Shown: positions 56,543 to 64,000 of the stretch, one piece after another | Layout: each line of letters begins with the position of its first letter | Numbering within the stretch: the first letter of the stretch is position 1 | Source of the DNA: Methylobacterium sp. CB376 | GTDB lineage: Bacteria > Pseudomonadota > Alphaproteobacteria > Rhizobiales > Beijerinckiaceae | Reading direction: 5' to 3' | NCBI RefSeq assembly: GCF_029714205.1 | Contig: NZ_CP121648.1 | Span: 4,601,001-4,665,000 of the forward strand | Length of the DNA: 64,000 nucleotides | Notes under the pieces: generated by a model | What the model saw: the letters and a program-made list of their open reading frames with translations, nothing else | Told to the model about the DNA's origin: nothing | The model's database searches: none | Translations under genes and position numbers: made by a program

Positions 56543-57916
56543 ATGCTGTTCAACTCCTTCCCGTTCCTCCTCGGCTTCCTGCCGCTGGCCCTGGCCCTGC
56601 ACGCCCTGGTGCTGCGGTTGCGGCCCGGCTGGCGCCTGCCGTTGCTGGTCCTGCTGTCCTTCGCCTTCTACGGCTGGTGGGATCCGCGCTTCGTGCCCCT
56701 GCTCGCCGGCTCGATCGGCCTCAACTGGCTCGTGGCGCGTCGGGCCGGCCCGGGCGGGGGGCGCCGGGCGATCCCGGCGGCGATCGTCGCCAACCTCGCG
56801 CTCCTCGCCCTGTTCAAGTACGCGGGCTGGCTGACGGACCTCGCGAACCTCGTGCCGGGTCTCGACCTGACGCGGCCGAGCCTCGCCCTGCCGCTCGGCA
56901 TCTCGTTCTTCACCTTCCACCACATCATGTACCTCGTCGATCTGCGGGCGGGCCGCGCCCCGCCGGTCGATCTCACCCGCTACGCCCTCTACCTCGCCTT
57001 CTTCCCGCAGGTGCTGGCGGGGCCGCTGGTGCGCTGGAGCGAGATCCTCCACCAATTCGACGCGCCCCCCTCGGCGGGCCCGGAGGCCGCCCCGCGGCTC
57101 GCCCGGGGGCTGATGCTGCTCTGCCTGGGCCTTGCCAAGAAGGTCTTCCTCGGCGATCCGCTCGCGGCCTACGCCAATCCGGTCTTCGAGGCGGCGGCGC
57201 AGGGCCAGGCCGTCGCGGTGGCGCAGGCCTGGCAGGCCACGCTCGCCTTCACGTTCCAGATCTACTTCGACTTCTCGGGCTACACCGACATGGCGCTCGG
57301 CCTCGCGCTCCTGTTCGGGATCGTCCTGCCGCAGAACTTCGACGCTCCCTACCGGGCGACCTCCCTGCGGGACTTCTGGCGGCGCTGGCACATGACCCTG
57401 TCGCGCTTCCTGCGCGACTACCTCTACGTGCCGCTCGGGGGCAACCGGCGCGGGCTCGCGGTGCAGCTCGGGGCGCTCCTCGCCACGATGACGCTCGGCG
57501 GCCTCTGGCACGGGGCGGGGCTCACCTTCGTGGCCTGGGGCGCGGCGCACGGGCTCGGGCTCGGCGCCGGGCTGCTGTGGCGGCGGGCCGGATGGCCCAT
57601 GCCGGCTCTCCTCGGCTGGGCGCTGACCTTCGGCTTCGTGACGCTGACCTGGGTGCTGTTCCGCGCCCCCTCCTTCGACGCGGCGGTCGCGATCTACAAG
57701 GGGCTCGCCGGCTTCGGGCCGGCCGGGGAGGGGCTGAAGTGGCGCGCCTTCCTGCCGGCCCTGGTCGCGGCGCTCGCCGGGCCGACCGCCTGGGCGGCGG
57801 TGCACCGGATCCCGCCCCGGCCCGCCGCCGCCGCCGCCTTCGGCCTCCTGCTCGCCGCCGCGCTGCTGCGGATCGGCGACGAGGCGAACTACACCTTCAT
57901 CTACTTCCAGTTCTGA
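56543..57916 (+). CDS. MBOAT-family O-acyltransferase
   Basis: 457 residues with about 10-11 predicted membrane helices. The MBOAT signatures are ISFFTFHHIMYLVDLRAGR (about residues 120-138), YFDFSGYTDMALG, FWRRWHMTLS with His283 and the catalytic GGLWHGAG with His323. AlgI-type members transfer acyl groups to a secreted polysaccharide, DltB-type members to teichoic acid; here a polysaccharide or flagellar glycan could be the target. No partner GDSL esterase is adjacent. It lies between fliX and the DksA gene. Confidence 0.92.
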   Translation: MLFNSFPFLLGFLPLALALHALVLRLRPGWRLPLLVLLSFAFYGWWDPRFVPLLAGSIGLNWLVARRAGPGGGRRAIPAAIVANLALLALFKYAGWLTDLANLVPGLDLTRPSLALPLGISFFTFHHIMYLVDLRAGRAPPVDLTRYALYLAFFPQVLAGPLVRWSEILHQFDAPPSAGPEAAPRLARGLMLLCLGLAKKVFLGDPLAAYANPVFEAAAQGQAVAVAQAWQATLAFTFQIYFDFSGYTDMALGLALLFGIVLPQNFDAPYRATSLRDFWRRWHMTLSRFLRDYLYVPLGGNRRGLAVQLGALLATMTLGGLWHGAGLTFVAWGAAHGLGLGAGLLWRRAGWPMPALLGWALTFGFVTLTWVLFRAPSFDAAVAIYKGLAGFGPAGEGLKWRAFLPALVAALAGPTAWAAVHRIPPRPAAAAAFGLLLAAALLRIGDEANYTFIYFQF

Positions 57917-58096
57917 GGGCAGCGGCCGCGCCGCGCCGGGCGGCGCGCCGCCGTGGCGCGCGGGCAGCAGGGGGCGGGCCGGGGCGGTCCGAACCTCGCG
58001 TGACGAGGAAGCCACGTTGTCGGGCCATCCTGGCTCGATTATACGCCTGCACCGAACGGCGCCGGCCGCGTAAACTGCGATGTATCGAGGGGCGTG

Positions 58097-58516
58097 ATGG
58101 CGAAGGTCGTGATCGAGGACGGTTATGCCCCCAGCGATGCCGAGCCTTTCATGAATGAACGGCAGCGCGAGTATTTCCGCCGTAAGTTGCTGAGCTGGAA
58201 GCAGGACATCCTGCGGGAGGCCCAGGACACCCTGGTCGCCCTGCAGACCGAGAACGAGAATCACCCGGACCTGACCGACCGCGCATCATCCGAGACCGAT
58301 CGGGCGATCGAGCTCCGCGCCCGCGACCGGCAGCGCAAACTGATCGCCAAGATCGACGCGGCGCTCGCCCGGATCGAGGACGGCTCCTACGGCTATTGCG
58401 AGGAGACGGGCGAGCCGATCTCCCTCAAGCGCCTGGAGGCGCGGCCGATCGCGACCCTGTCCCTGGAGGCTCAGGAGCGCCACGAGCGCCGCGAGCGCGT
58501 CTACCGCGACGATTGA
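58097..58516 (+). CDS. dksA: DksA/TraR-type transcription factor
   Basis: ATG 58097 (MAKVVIEDGYAPSDAEPF) gives 139 residues. The coiled-coil part REYFRRKLLSWKQDILRE and SETDRAIELRARDRQRKLIAK is conserved, with DRASSETD at the tip in place of DPADRA. Only one Cys of the four-Cys zinc finger remains (YCEETGEPISLKRLEARP), as in many alphaproteobacterial DksA proteins. DksA binds in the RNA polymerase secondary channel and works with ppGpp. It stands alone, followed by gcrA. Confidence 0.9.
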   Translation: MAKVVIEDGYAPSDAEPFMNERQREYFRRKLLSWKQDILREAQDTLVALQTENENHPDLTDRASSETDRAIELRARDRQRKLIAKIDAALARIEDGSYGYCEETGEPISLKRLEARPIATLSLEAQERHERRERVYRDD

Positions 58517-58775
58517 TCCGACATCCGATGGATTGCGTCGCGATACGGATGTCGGCGTCGCTCACGCGCCGCGCGGGCGTGTCATCCGCTGTCCGGACGT
58601 GATTGTCCCGACAGCGTCTGACCGGGGCCTCCCATGTGGCGCGTCGCCGCGGACGCGCCGGTGCGGCGGCGGCGCGCGATTCGCGGTGGATAGTCTTCGC
58701 CGCAGCGCGGCAGCCGCTGGTGTCGGGGCATCGGATCGTCAACATCTCGCTCGGCGAGTGATCGACGGGATGGCG

Positions 58776-59162
58776 ATGTCGACCTGGACGGACGAGCGGA
58801 TCGAGGAACTGAAGCGGCTCTGGAGCCAGAGCCTGACCGGCACCGAGATCGCCAAGCGCCTCGGGCTGAAGGACCGCAACGCGGTGATGGGCAAGATCCA
58901 TCGGCTCGGTCTCGCCCGCAAGAACATCGCGGCGGAGGCGAATCCGCCCGCGAACGACACGCGGCCGGCCGAGCCCGAGATGCCGCTGCACCCGATCCTG
59001 CTGCTCAAGGAATGGTCCTGCCGCTTCCCGGTCGGCGATCCCCTCGGCAGCGAGTTCCGCTTCTGCGGCGCCAAGCGCCAGCCGGGCCTGCCCTATTGCG
59101 AGGCCCATGCGCGCATCGCCTACACGCCGGTCGAGCGCTCGCAGCGCGCGGCGCGGCGCTGA
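58776..59162 (+). CDS. gcrA: Cell-cycle regulator GcrA
   Basis: The start is ATG 58776 (MSTWTDERIEELKRLW) or ATG 58770. The 128-residue product has the GcrA helix-turn-helix with IAKRLGLKDRNAVMGKIHRLGLA, followed by a linker, then the sigma-interacting C-terminal part EWSCRFPVGDPLGSEFRFCGAKRQ, with PYCEAHARIAY. Four Cys/His residues suggest a zinc site. GcrA works with sigma-70 and reads GAnTC methylation by CcrM in Caulobacter and relatives. Confidence 0.95.
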   Translation: MSTWTDERIEELKRLWSQSLTGTEIAKRLGLKDRNAVMGKIHRLGLARKNIAAEANPPANDTRPAEPEMPLHPILLLKEWSCRFPVGDPLGSEFRFCGAKRQPGLPYCEAHARIAYTPVERSQRAARR

Positions 59163-59298
59163 GCATTCCGCGCCGAACCGGTCACCGCTTCGGCGGCGAA
59201 GATGATGCGAGACCAAGGGACTTGAGCGGAATGGCCGGGGCCGTTCGGCTCAGCCGGGGGCGGCCGGCGCGGCGCGCCGCGGCCCCCGCCGAGCGGGT

Positions 59299-60048
59299 TC
59301 AGAAGGGCAGCATCACGTCGAGGAATTGCTGCCCGTAGCGGGGCTGCTGCACGTCGGTGATCTGGCCGCGACCGCCATAGGCGATGCGCGCCTCCGCGAT
59401 CTTGGCCGAATCGATCGTGTTGTCCGATTCGATGTCCTCCGGGCGGATCACCCCGGCGACGACGAGTTCGCGCACCTCGAAATTGACCCGGATCTCCTGC
59501 TTGCCCTCGACCACGAGGTTGCCGTTCGGGAGCACCTGCGTGACGATCGCCGCCACGTTGGTGGTTACGGTCTCGGCCCGCTGGATCGAGCCCGCCCCGT
59601 CGTTGCTCATGGTGGACGCGGTGTCGAGCAGGTTCTTGGGATCGGCCGCGCCGATGAGCTTGGCGCTCTTCTCCAGCCCGAACGCGTTCGGGACGCCGAA
59701 AGCCTCGGTATTCGCCCGCGAGCGCTTGGTCTCGTTATTGAGGTTGGCCTTGTCGGTGACGTTGACCTTCACGGTGACGAGATCGCCGACCTTGGCGGCG
59801 CGCTGATCCTTGAAGAAGGCGCGCGAGCCGGTGCGCCAGAGGGAGTTCGGCGCGTAGGAGACCGGTTGAACCTCCGGCATCGGCAGGCGCACCGGCTTGT
59901 AGCCGGCCTGGGCGGTCGGGTCCTCGATGGCCGAGAGGGGCGGCCGCGCACCGATCTGGCTCAGCCGGTCGACCGTGTTGCAGGCCGAGAGGCCGGCCCC
60001 GAGCAGGCAGGCGAGGGCGAGGCGGGAGGCGAGGGGCATGGCGGTCAC
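59299..60048 (-). CDS. flgH: Flagellar L-ring lipoprotein FlgH
   Basis: The frame begins at GTG 60048, which overlaps the flgA stop (GTGA), or ATG 60039. The lipobox is LSAC with Cys23 (numbering from GTG). Then SLWRTGSRAFFKDQRAAKVGDLVTVKVNV (quoted in part) and the C-terminal IVTQVLPNGNLVVEGKQEIRV segment, the standard L-ring motifs. FlgH forms the outer-membrane ring. Last gene of flgF-G-A-H. Confidence 0.96.
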   Translation of the reverse strand: MTAMPLASRLALACLLGAGLSACNTVDRLSQIGARPPLSAIEDPTAQAGYKPVRLPMPEVQPVSYAPNSLWRTGSRAFFKDQRAAKVGDLVTVKVNVTDKANLNNETKRSRANTEAFGVPNAFGLEKSAKLIGAADPKNLLDTASTMSNDGAGSIQRAETVTTNVAAIVTQVLPNGNLVVEGKQEIRVNFEVRELVVAGVIRPEDIESDNTIDSAKIAEARIAYGGRGQITDVQQPRYGQQFLDVMLPF

Positions 60049-61088
60049 GGGCGGGCGGGGAGCGCGGCGGCGAGGCTGGCGGGGCGCGGGGCGGGGCCGA
60101 CGCTGACCCGGCCGGGGCCGACCACCGTGCCCTGCAGCACCTTCTTGGAGACGGGGTTGACGACCGAGACCGTCGCGCCGAGCGGACCGCCCTCGCGGGC
60201 CAGCCCGCCCAGGGCGAGGCTCACTCCCGGCCCCTCGTAGAGGATCGTCACCGCCTCGCCCCGCTGGACGAGGTCGGGTCGGGCGAGGTCGGCGCTCCGC
60301 AGGGGCTGACCGGGGGCGAGGGCGCGCTGGGCGACCTGGCCCACCAGGGACGCGGCGTCCGCCACGCCGTCGGGCGGCGCGGCGTCCCGGGGGCGCCGCT
60401 CCAGCGTCACGTCCTGCGGCCCGACCGTCTCGCCCCGGGCCAGCGGCCGGGCGAGCACCGCGACCTCGACCATCTCGATGACCTGCCCGGATACCCGCAG
60501 GGAGGCTTGGCGCTCGCCCACCGTGACGAGGCCCGAGACCCGGCGGCTGCGCGGATCGTAGGTCACCTCCGCGGCGTGGGCCGGGGCGTCGAGATCCACC
60601 GGCACGGTCAGCACCGGCGCCTCGCCGTCGAAGGCCACCGAGAGGCTCGCCGCGTCGAGGCCCCGCAGGCGGGCCAGGGCCTCGCGCAGGGCGGCCTCGA
60701 TCTCGGGGGCGGCGATGCGGCGCGCCGCCCGCTGCACGGTGACCTGGAGGCGGCCGCCGCTCTCCGGCGGCTCGACCCCGAGATGGGCCGCCGCCTCCAT
60801 GATGCGGCGCACCTGGATCGTCCCGGTGGCGCCGAGGGCCGGCGCCCGGAACAGGGGCCGCTCCGCGAGCTCCGCGGGCGCGCCGGACACGAGGTCGCCG
60901 AGGGTGATCACGTCGCGGCGGGCCGTGATGTCCCCCCGCAGCACCGGGCGCTCGGGCCCGGCCGCGAGCACCGGCAGGGTCAGGAAGCCGAGCGCGACGA
61001 GGGCGAGGGCCGTGCGGCCGAGGATGCCGGCGCTGAGCAGCGCGCAGGTCCTCGCGCGCACCGGCGGCTCATGGGGATCGAAGCTCAT
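60045..61088 (-). CDS. flgA: Flagellar P-ring assembly chaperone FlgA
   Basis: 347 residues with an N-terminal hydrophobic segment (TALALVALGFLTLPVLAAGP, cleavage near residue 43). The SAF-type domains follow: VEVAVLARPLARGETVGPQDVTLE and GQVAQRALAPGQPLRSADL, and a C-terminal PGVSLALGGLAREGG and LGATVSVVNPVSKKVLQGTV. FlgA helps FlgI to assemble into the P ring. It is followed by FlgH with a 4-base overlap, and flgG precedes it. Confidence 0.92.
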   Translation of the reverse strand: MSFDPHEPPVRARTCALLSAGILGRTALALVALGFLTLPVLAAGPERPVLRGDITARRDVITLGDLVSGAPAELAERPLFRAPALGATGTIQVRRIMEAAAHLGVEPPESGGRLQVTVQRAARRIAAPEIEAALREALARLRGLDAASLSVAFDGEAPVLTVPVDLDAPAHAAEVTYDPRSRRVSGLVTVGERQASLRVSGQVIEMVEVAVLARPLARGETVGPQDVTLERRPRDAAPPDGVADAASLVGQVAQRALAPGQPLRSADLARPDLVQRGEAVTILYEGPGVSLALGGLAREGGPLGATVSVVNPVSKKVLQGTVVGPGRVSVGPAPRPASLAAALPARP

Positions 61089-61106
61089 CTGGGCTGACCT
61101 CGGAGG

Positions 61107-61898
<792 letters not shown>

Positions 61899-61911
61899 CG
61901 CGGCTCACTCC

Positions 61912-62658
61912 TCAGGCGTTGCCGACATCGGCGAGGCGCTGGATGGCGCTGCCGCGCAGGGAATCCATGCGCGCGATCGTGTCGGCGACGAGCGCGTAGA
62001 CGCGGTTGACCTCCATCATGCGGGTCATGGTGAGCACCGGGCTGACGTTGGAGCGTTCGAGGGCGCCGGGCTCGATCCGCGCCAGGGGGCCGGCGGGCCG
62101 CGGCGGCGCCGAGGCGGCGTAGAGGTTCGCCCCCGCATTGGTGAGCTGGCGCGGATCCGCGAAGGCCACGAGGCGGATCCGGCCCCGGTTGCCCTGGCTG
62201 GTCGAGACGGTGCCGTCCGCCCCGATCGCCAGCCCCGTCTCCTGCGGGTTGATCTGGATCGGCCCGCCCTCGCCGAGGACGAGGTTGCCGTCGCTCGTGA
62301 CCAGCTGGCCCTGCGCGTTGAGCTCGAAGGCGCCGTTGCGGGTGTAGCGCTCGCCCTGCGGCGTCTGCACGGCGAAGAAGGCGTCGCCCCGGATCGCCGC
62401 GTTGAGCGGGTTGCCGGTCGACTCGATCGGCCCCTGCGCGAGGTCGAGGGGCGTGCCCGCGTCGATGACGTAGGACAGGCGCCGGTCCGGCATCCGGAAG
62501 GTCTCGGCCCGGGCCTTGGGCATCAGGTATTCCTGGAAATGCGTCGTGCGGCCCTTGAAGCCCGTCGTCGAGACGTTCGCCATGTTGTTGGCGATCACCT
62601 CGAGTTCGCGCCCGAGCGCCATCTGGGCCGAGAGACCGATCAACTGCGCGTTCTGCAT
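61912..62658 (-). CDS. flgF: Flagellar proximal rod protein FlgF
   Basis: 248 residues. LIGLSAQMALGRELEVIANNMANVSTTGFK is the N-terminal D0 motif, and NPLNAAIRGDAFFAVQTPQGERYTRNGAF is the core; the end is MTRMMEVNRVYALVADTIARMDSLRGSAIQRLADVGNA (all quoted in part). The protein is the proximal rod part next to FlgG. First gene of the leftward operon, behind a sigma-54-like element. Confidence 0.95.
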   Translation of the reverse strand: MQNAQLIGLSAQMALGRELEVIANNMANVSTTGFKGRTTHFQEYLMPKARAETFRMPDRRLSYVIDAGTPLDLAQGPIESTGNPLNAAIRGDAFFAVQTPQGERYTRNGAFELNAQGQLVTSDGNLVLGEGGPIQINPQETGLAIGADGTVSTSQGNRGRIRLVAFADPRQLTNAGANLYAASAPPRPAGPLARIEPGALERSNVSPVLTMTRMMEVNRVYALVADTIARMDSLRGSAIQRLADVGNA

Positions 62659-62711
62659 CGTCCCTGCGCTCCGCGAACCCTTCCCCGCCGGGTCGGCAGG
62701 GAGAGGGGATC

Positions 62712-62726
62712 GCAGGGGCCGTGCCA
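62712..62726 (-). promoter_or_regulatory. Sigma-54-like promoter upstream of flgF
   Basis: Minus strand TGGCAC-GGCCC-CTGC: perfect -24 part, one mismatch in the -12 part, GC kept. It ends 53 bases before the flgF start. Confidence 0.6.
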
Positions 62727-62841
62727 GGTCGCGCCGGCGGGGAAAATCCTTGCGCGACAGCAGCTTGGACGAATGCCCGGCGCTCCCGGCCGCGAGCCGG
62801 GAGCGCCGGGCGGCAGCTTCGACCCGGCAGGATCTGCCGCC

Positions 62842-62857
62842 TTAACGGCGGATTAAC
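62842..62857 (+). promoter_or_regulatory. CtrA binding site upstream of fliL
   Basis: TTAA-CGGCGGA-TTAAC is a perfect match to the CtrA consensus TTAA-N7-TTAAC, 66 bases before the fliL start. CtrA controls class II flagellar genes in Caulobacter, and FliL-FliM genes belong to this class in many relatives. Confidence 0.75.
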
Positions 62858-62922
62858 CATGCTCCTTTACCGTTTGTGCCGCACGCCCCGCCGGTCGGGC
62901 GGGTTGCGGGACGCGGTCAGCC

Positions 62923-63423
62923 ATGGCGAAGAAGCCGAAGAAGGCGCCCGAGGGCGAGGAGGGCGAGGAGGGCGGGGGCCCGGAGGCGAAGCGCGGGAAG
63001 ACGCTCGCCCTGGTCGCGGGCGCGCTCGTCGTCCTGCTCCTGGCGGGCGGCGGCTACGGCTTCGTGAAGTACCGCGCCGGAAAGACCGAGGAGGTGGCCG
63101 AGGCCAAGCCCGCCATCACCTTCCTGGACGTGCGCGACCTCGTGATGAACCTCACCCCGGATGTCGGGCAGCCGAACGTGCGCTTCATCAAGCTGAAGGT
63201 CGCCCTGGAGGTCCACGACCCGAAGACGGCGGCCGAGATCCAGCCGCTGATGCCGCGCATCGAGGACGCCTTCCAGGTCTACATCCGCGAGATGCGCCCG
63301 GCCGATTTCGACGGCTCGATCGGCACCTACCGGTTGCGGGAGGAATTGCTGCGGCGCGTCAACGTCGCGGTCTACCCGGCCCGGGTGGACGCCGTGCTGT
63401 TCAAGGAATTCGTGATCCAGTAG
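62923..63423 (+). CDS. fliL: Flagellar basal body protein FliL
   Basis: 166 residues. A Lys/Glu/Gly-rich N-terminal tail is followed by one membrane helix (about residues 27-47; LALVAGALVVLLLAGGGYGF) and a periplasmic domain with FLDVRDLVMNLTPDVG and RFIKLKVALEVHD. FliL sits near the stator-rotor interface and affects motor torque. ATG 62923 follows the CtrA box by 66 bases. Likely first gene of fliL-fliM. Confidence 0.95.
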   Translation: MAKKPKKAPEGEEGEEGGGPEAKRGKTLALVAGALVVLLLAGGGYGFVKYRAGKTEEVAEAKPAITFLDVRDLVMNLTPDVGQPNVRFIKLKVALEVHDPKTAAEIQPLMPRIEDAFQVYIREMRPADFDGSIGTYRLREELLRRVNVAVYPARVDAVLFKEFVIQ

Positions 63424-63444
63424 CCGCGGGAAGGGACCAGCACC

Positions 63445-64000
63445 TTGGCCGGACCGGACGACGAGATCCTGGACGACGACTGGGCGGCGGCGCTCGCCGA
63501 GCAGAATGCCGGCGGCGACGCCTCCCTGGCGGAGGAATGGGGCGCGGCCCTCGCCGAGCAGGGCACGACCCTGTCGAGCGACATGGCGGCCGAATGGGCC
63601 AACATGATCGACGAGGGCGAGGCCGAGAACCTCCCCGAACTCGCCGGGAACGACCGGATCCTCAACCAGGAGGAGATTGACCAAGTCCTCGGCTTCTCGC
63701 TGAGGGAACTCTCGGCCTCGGGCGCGGGCGGCATCCGCGCGATCGTCGATTCGGGCGTCGTCTCCTACGAACGCCTGCCGATGCTGGAGATCATCTTCGA
63801 CCGGATGATCCGGTTGTTGTCGACCTCCCTGCGCAACTTCTTCCAGGACAACGTCGAGGTCACGCTCGACAACATCACCTCGGTGCGCTTCGGCGACTAC
63901 CTCAACGCGATTCCGCTACCGACGCTGCTCGGCGTGTTCAAGGCCGACCTGTGGGAGAATTCCGGCCTCGTCACGGTCGATTCGAACCTCGCCTACGCGA
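63445..64000 (+). CDS. fliM: Flagellar motor switch protein FliM (partial)
   Basis: The frame begins at TTG 63445, 21 bases after fliL, with GGGAAGGGA as ribosome-binding site, and runs off the window end. LNQEEIDQVLGFSL is the CheY-P binding EIDALL-like motif of FliM; then YERLPMLEIIFDRMIRLLSTSLRNF and VTLDNITSVRFGDYLNAIPLPTLLG form the core. The N-terminus carries a tandem (DDDWAAALAEQ and EEWGAALAEQ), an extension of unknown use. FliM binds phospho-CheY at the switch. Confidence 0.95.
   Translation, partial: MAGPDDEILDDDWAAALAEQNAGGDASLAEEWGAALAEQGTTLSSDMAAEWANMIDEGEAENLPELAGNDRILNQEEIDQVLGFSLRELSASGAGGIRAIVDSGVVSYERLPMLEIIFDRMIRLLSTSLRNFFQDNVEVTLDNITSVRFGDYLNAIPLPTLLGVFKADLWENSGLVTVDSNLAYA

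Noticed and set aside
55898..58264. A minus-strand open frame of 788 codons across fliX, MBOAT and dksA
   Set aside because: Antisense to three well-supported genes; extreme Arg/Glu/Gly composition.

Overview
The window looks like a chromosomal segment of a high-GC alphaproteobacterium, most likely Methylobacterium or a close relative. This is an inference from about 70% GC, the Caulobacter-type regulators FliX, GcrA and a CtrA box, sigma-54-type flagellar promoters, and the many IS families. No database search was possible.

Region 1 (1-25.9 kb, minus strand) is the late half of a tailed prophage, read right to left. Its head module is lambda-like: terminase small and large subunits, portal, gpW-type joiner, S49 protease with a nested scaffold, decoration protein D and major capsid E. 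Its tail is contractile and P2-like: V, W, J, I, H-type fibre, sheath, tube, a chaperone pair joined by a probable -1 frameshift, and a tape measure running off the left edge. Upstream of the terminase, 19.8-25.9 kb holds small, overlapping cargo genes: a Cys-based phosphatase, a DUF2493/SLOG protein, a GNAT acetyltransferase, a displaced minor tail protein Z and several tiny membrane proteins. No integrase, repressor, replication or lysis gene was recognised.

Region 2 (26-38.9 kb) is an insertion-sequence graveyard. It contains an IS630 element with a TA target, an IS5 element interrupted by an IS3 element that is itself interrupted by an IS1111-type IS110 element, a second IS5 element with a CTAG target, an IS256 element interrupted by another IS110 element, and a decayed IS66 transposase between two 93-bp inverted repeats. 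A GntR-type regulator, a LacI-type regulator and thioredoxin TrxA sit among them.

Region 3 (39-48 kb) is ordinary chromosome: a TlpA-like thioredoxin-fold protein, a pair of M16 peptidases, tRNA-Gln(TTG), an SDR oxidoreductase, release factor 3, a single-domain response regulator and a BLUF blue-light sensor.

Region 4 (48.2-64 kb) is a flagellar cluster. flgE-flgK-flgL read rightwards. flgI, flgJ and a FlgN-like gene read leftwards. fliX is followed by an MBOAT acyltransferase, a DksA-type protein and gcrA. flgF-flgG-flgA-flgH read leftwards, and fliL-fliM read rightwards off the edge. Sigma-54-like elements lie upstream of flgE, flgI and flgF, and a perfect CtrA box lies upstream of fliL, which suggests a Caulobacter-like class II to class III hierarchy. 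No clearly novel defence or signalling system was proven. The best candidates for new biology are the phage cargo block with its micro-membrane proteins and the dyad pair at 26.1-26.2 kb.
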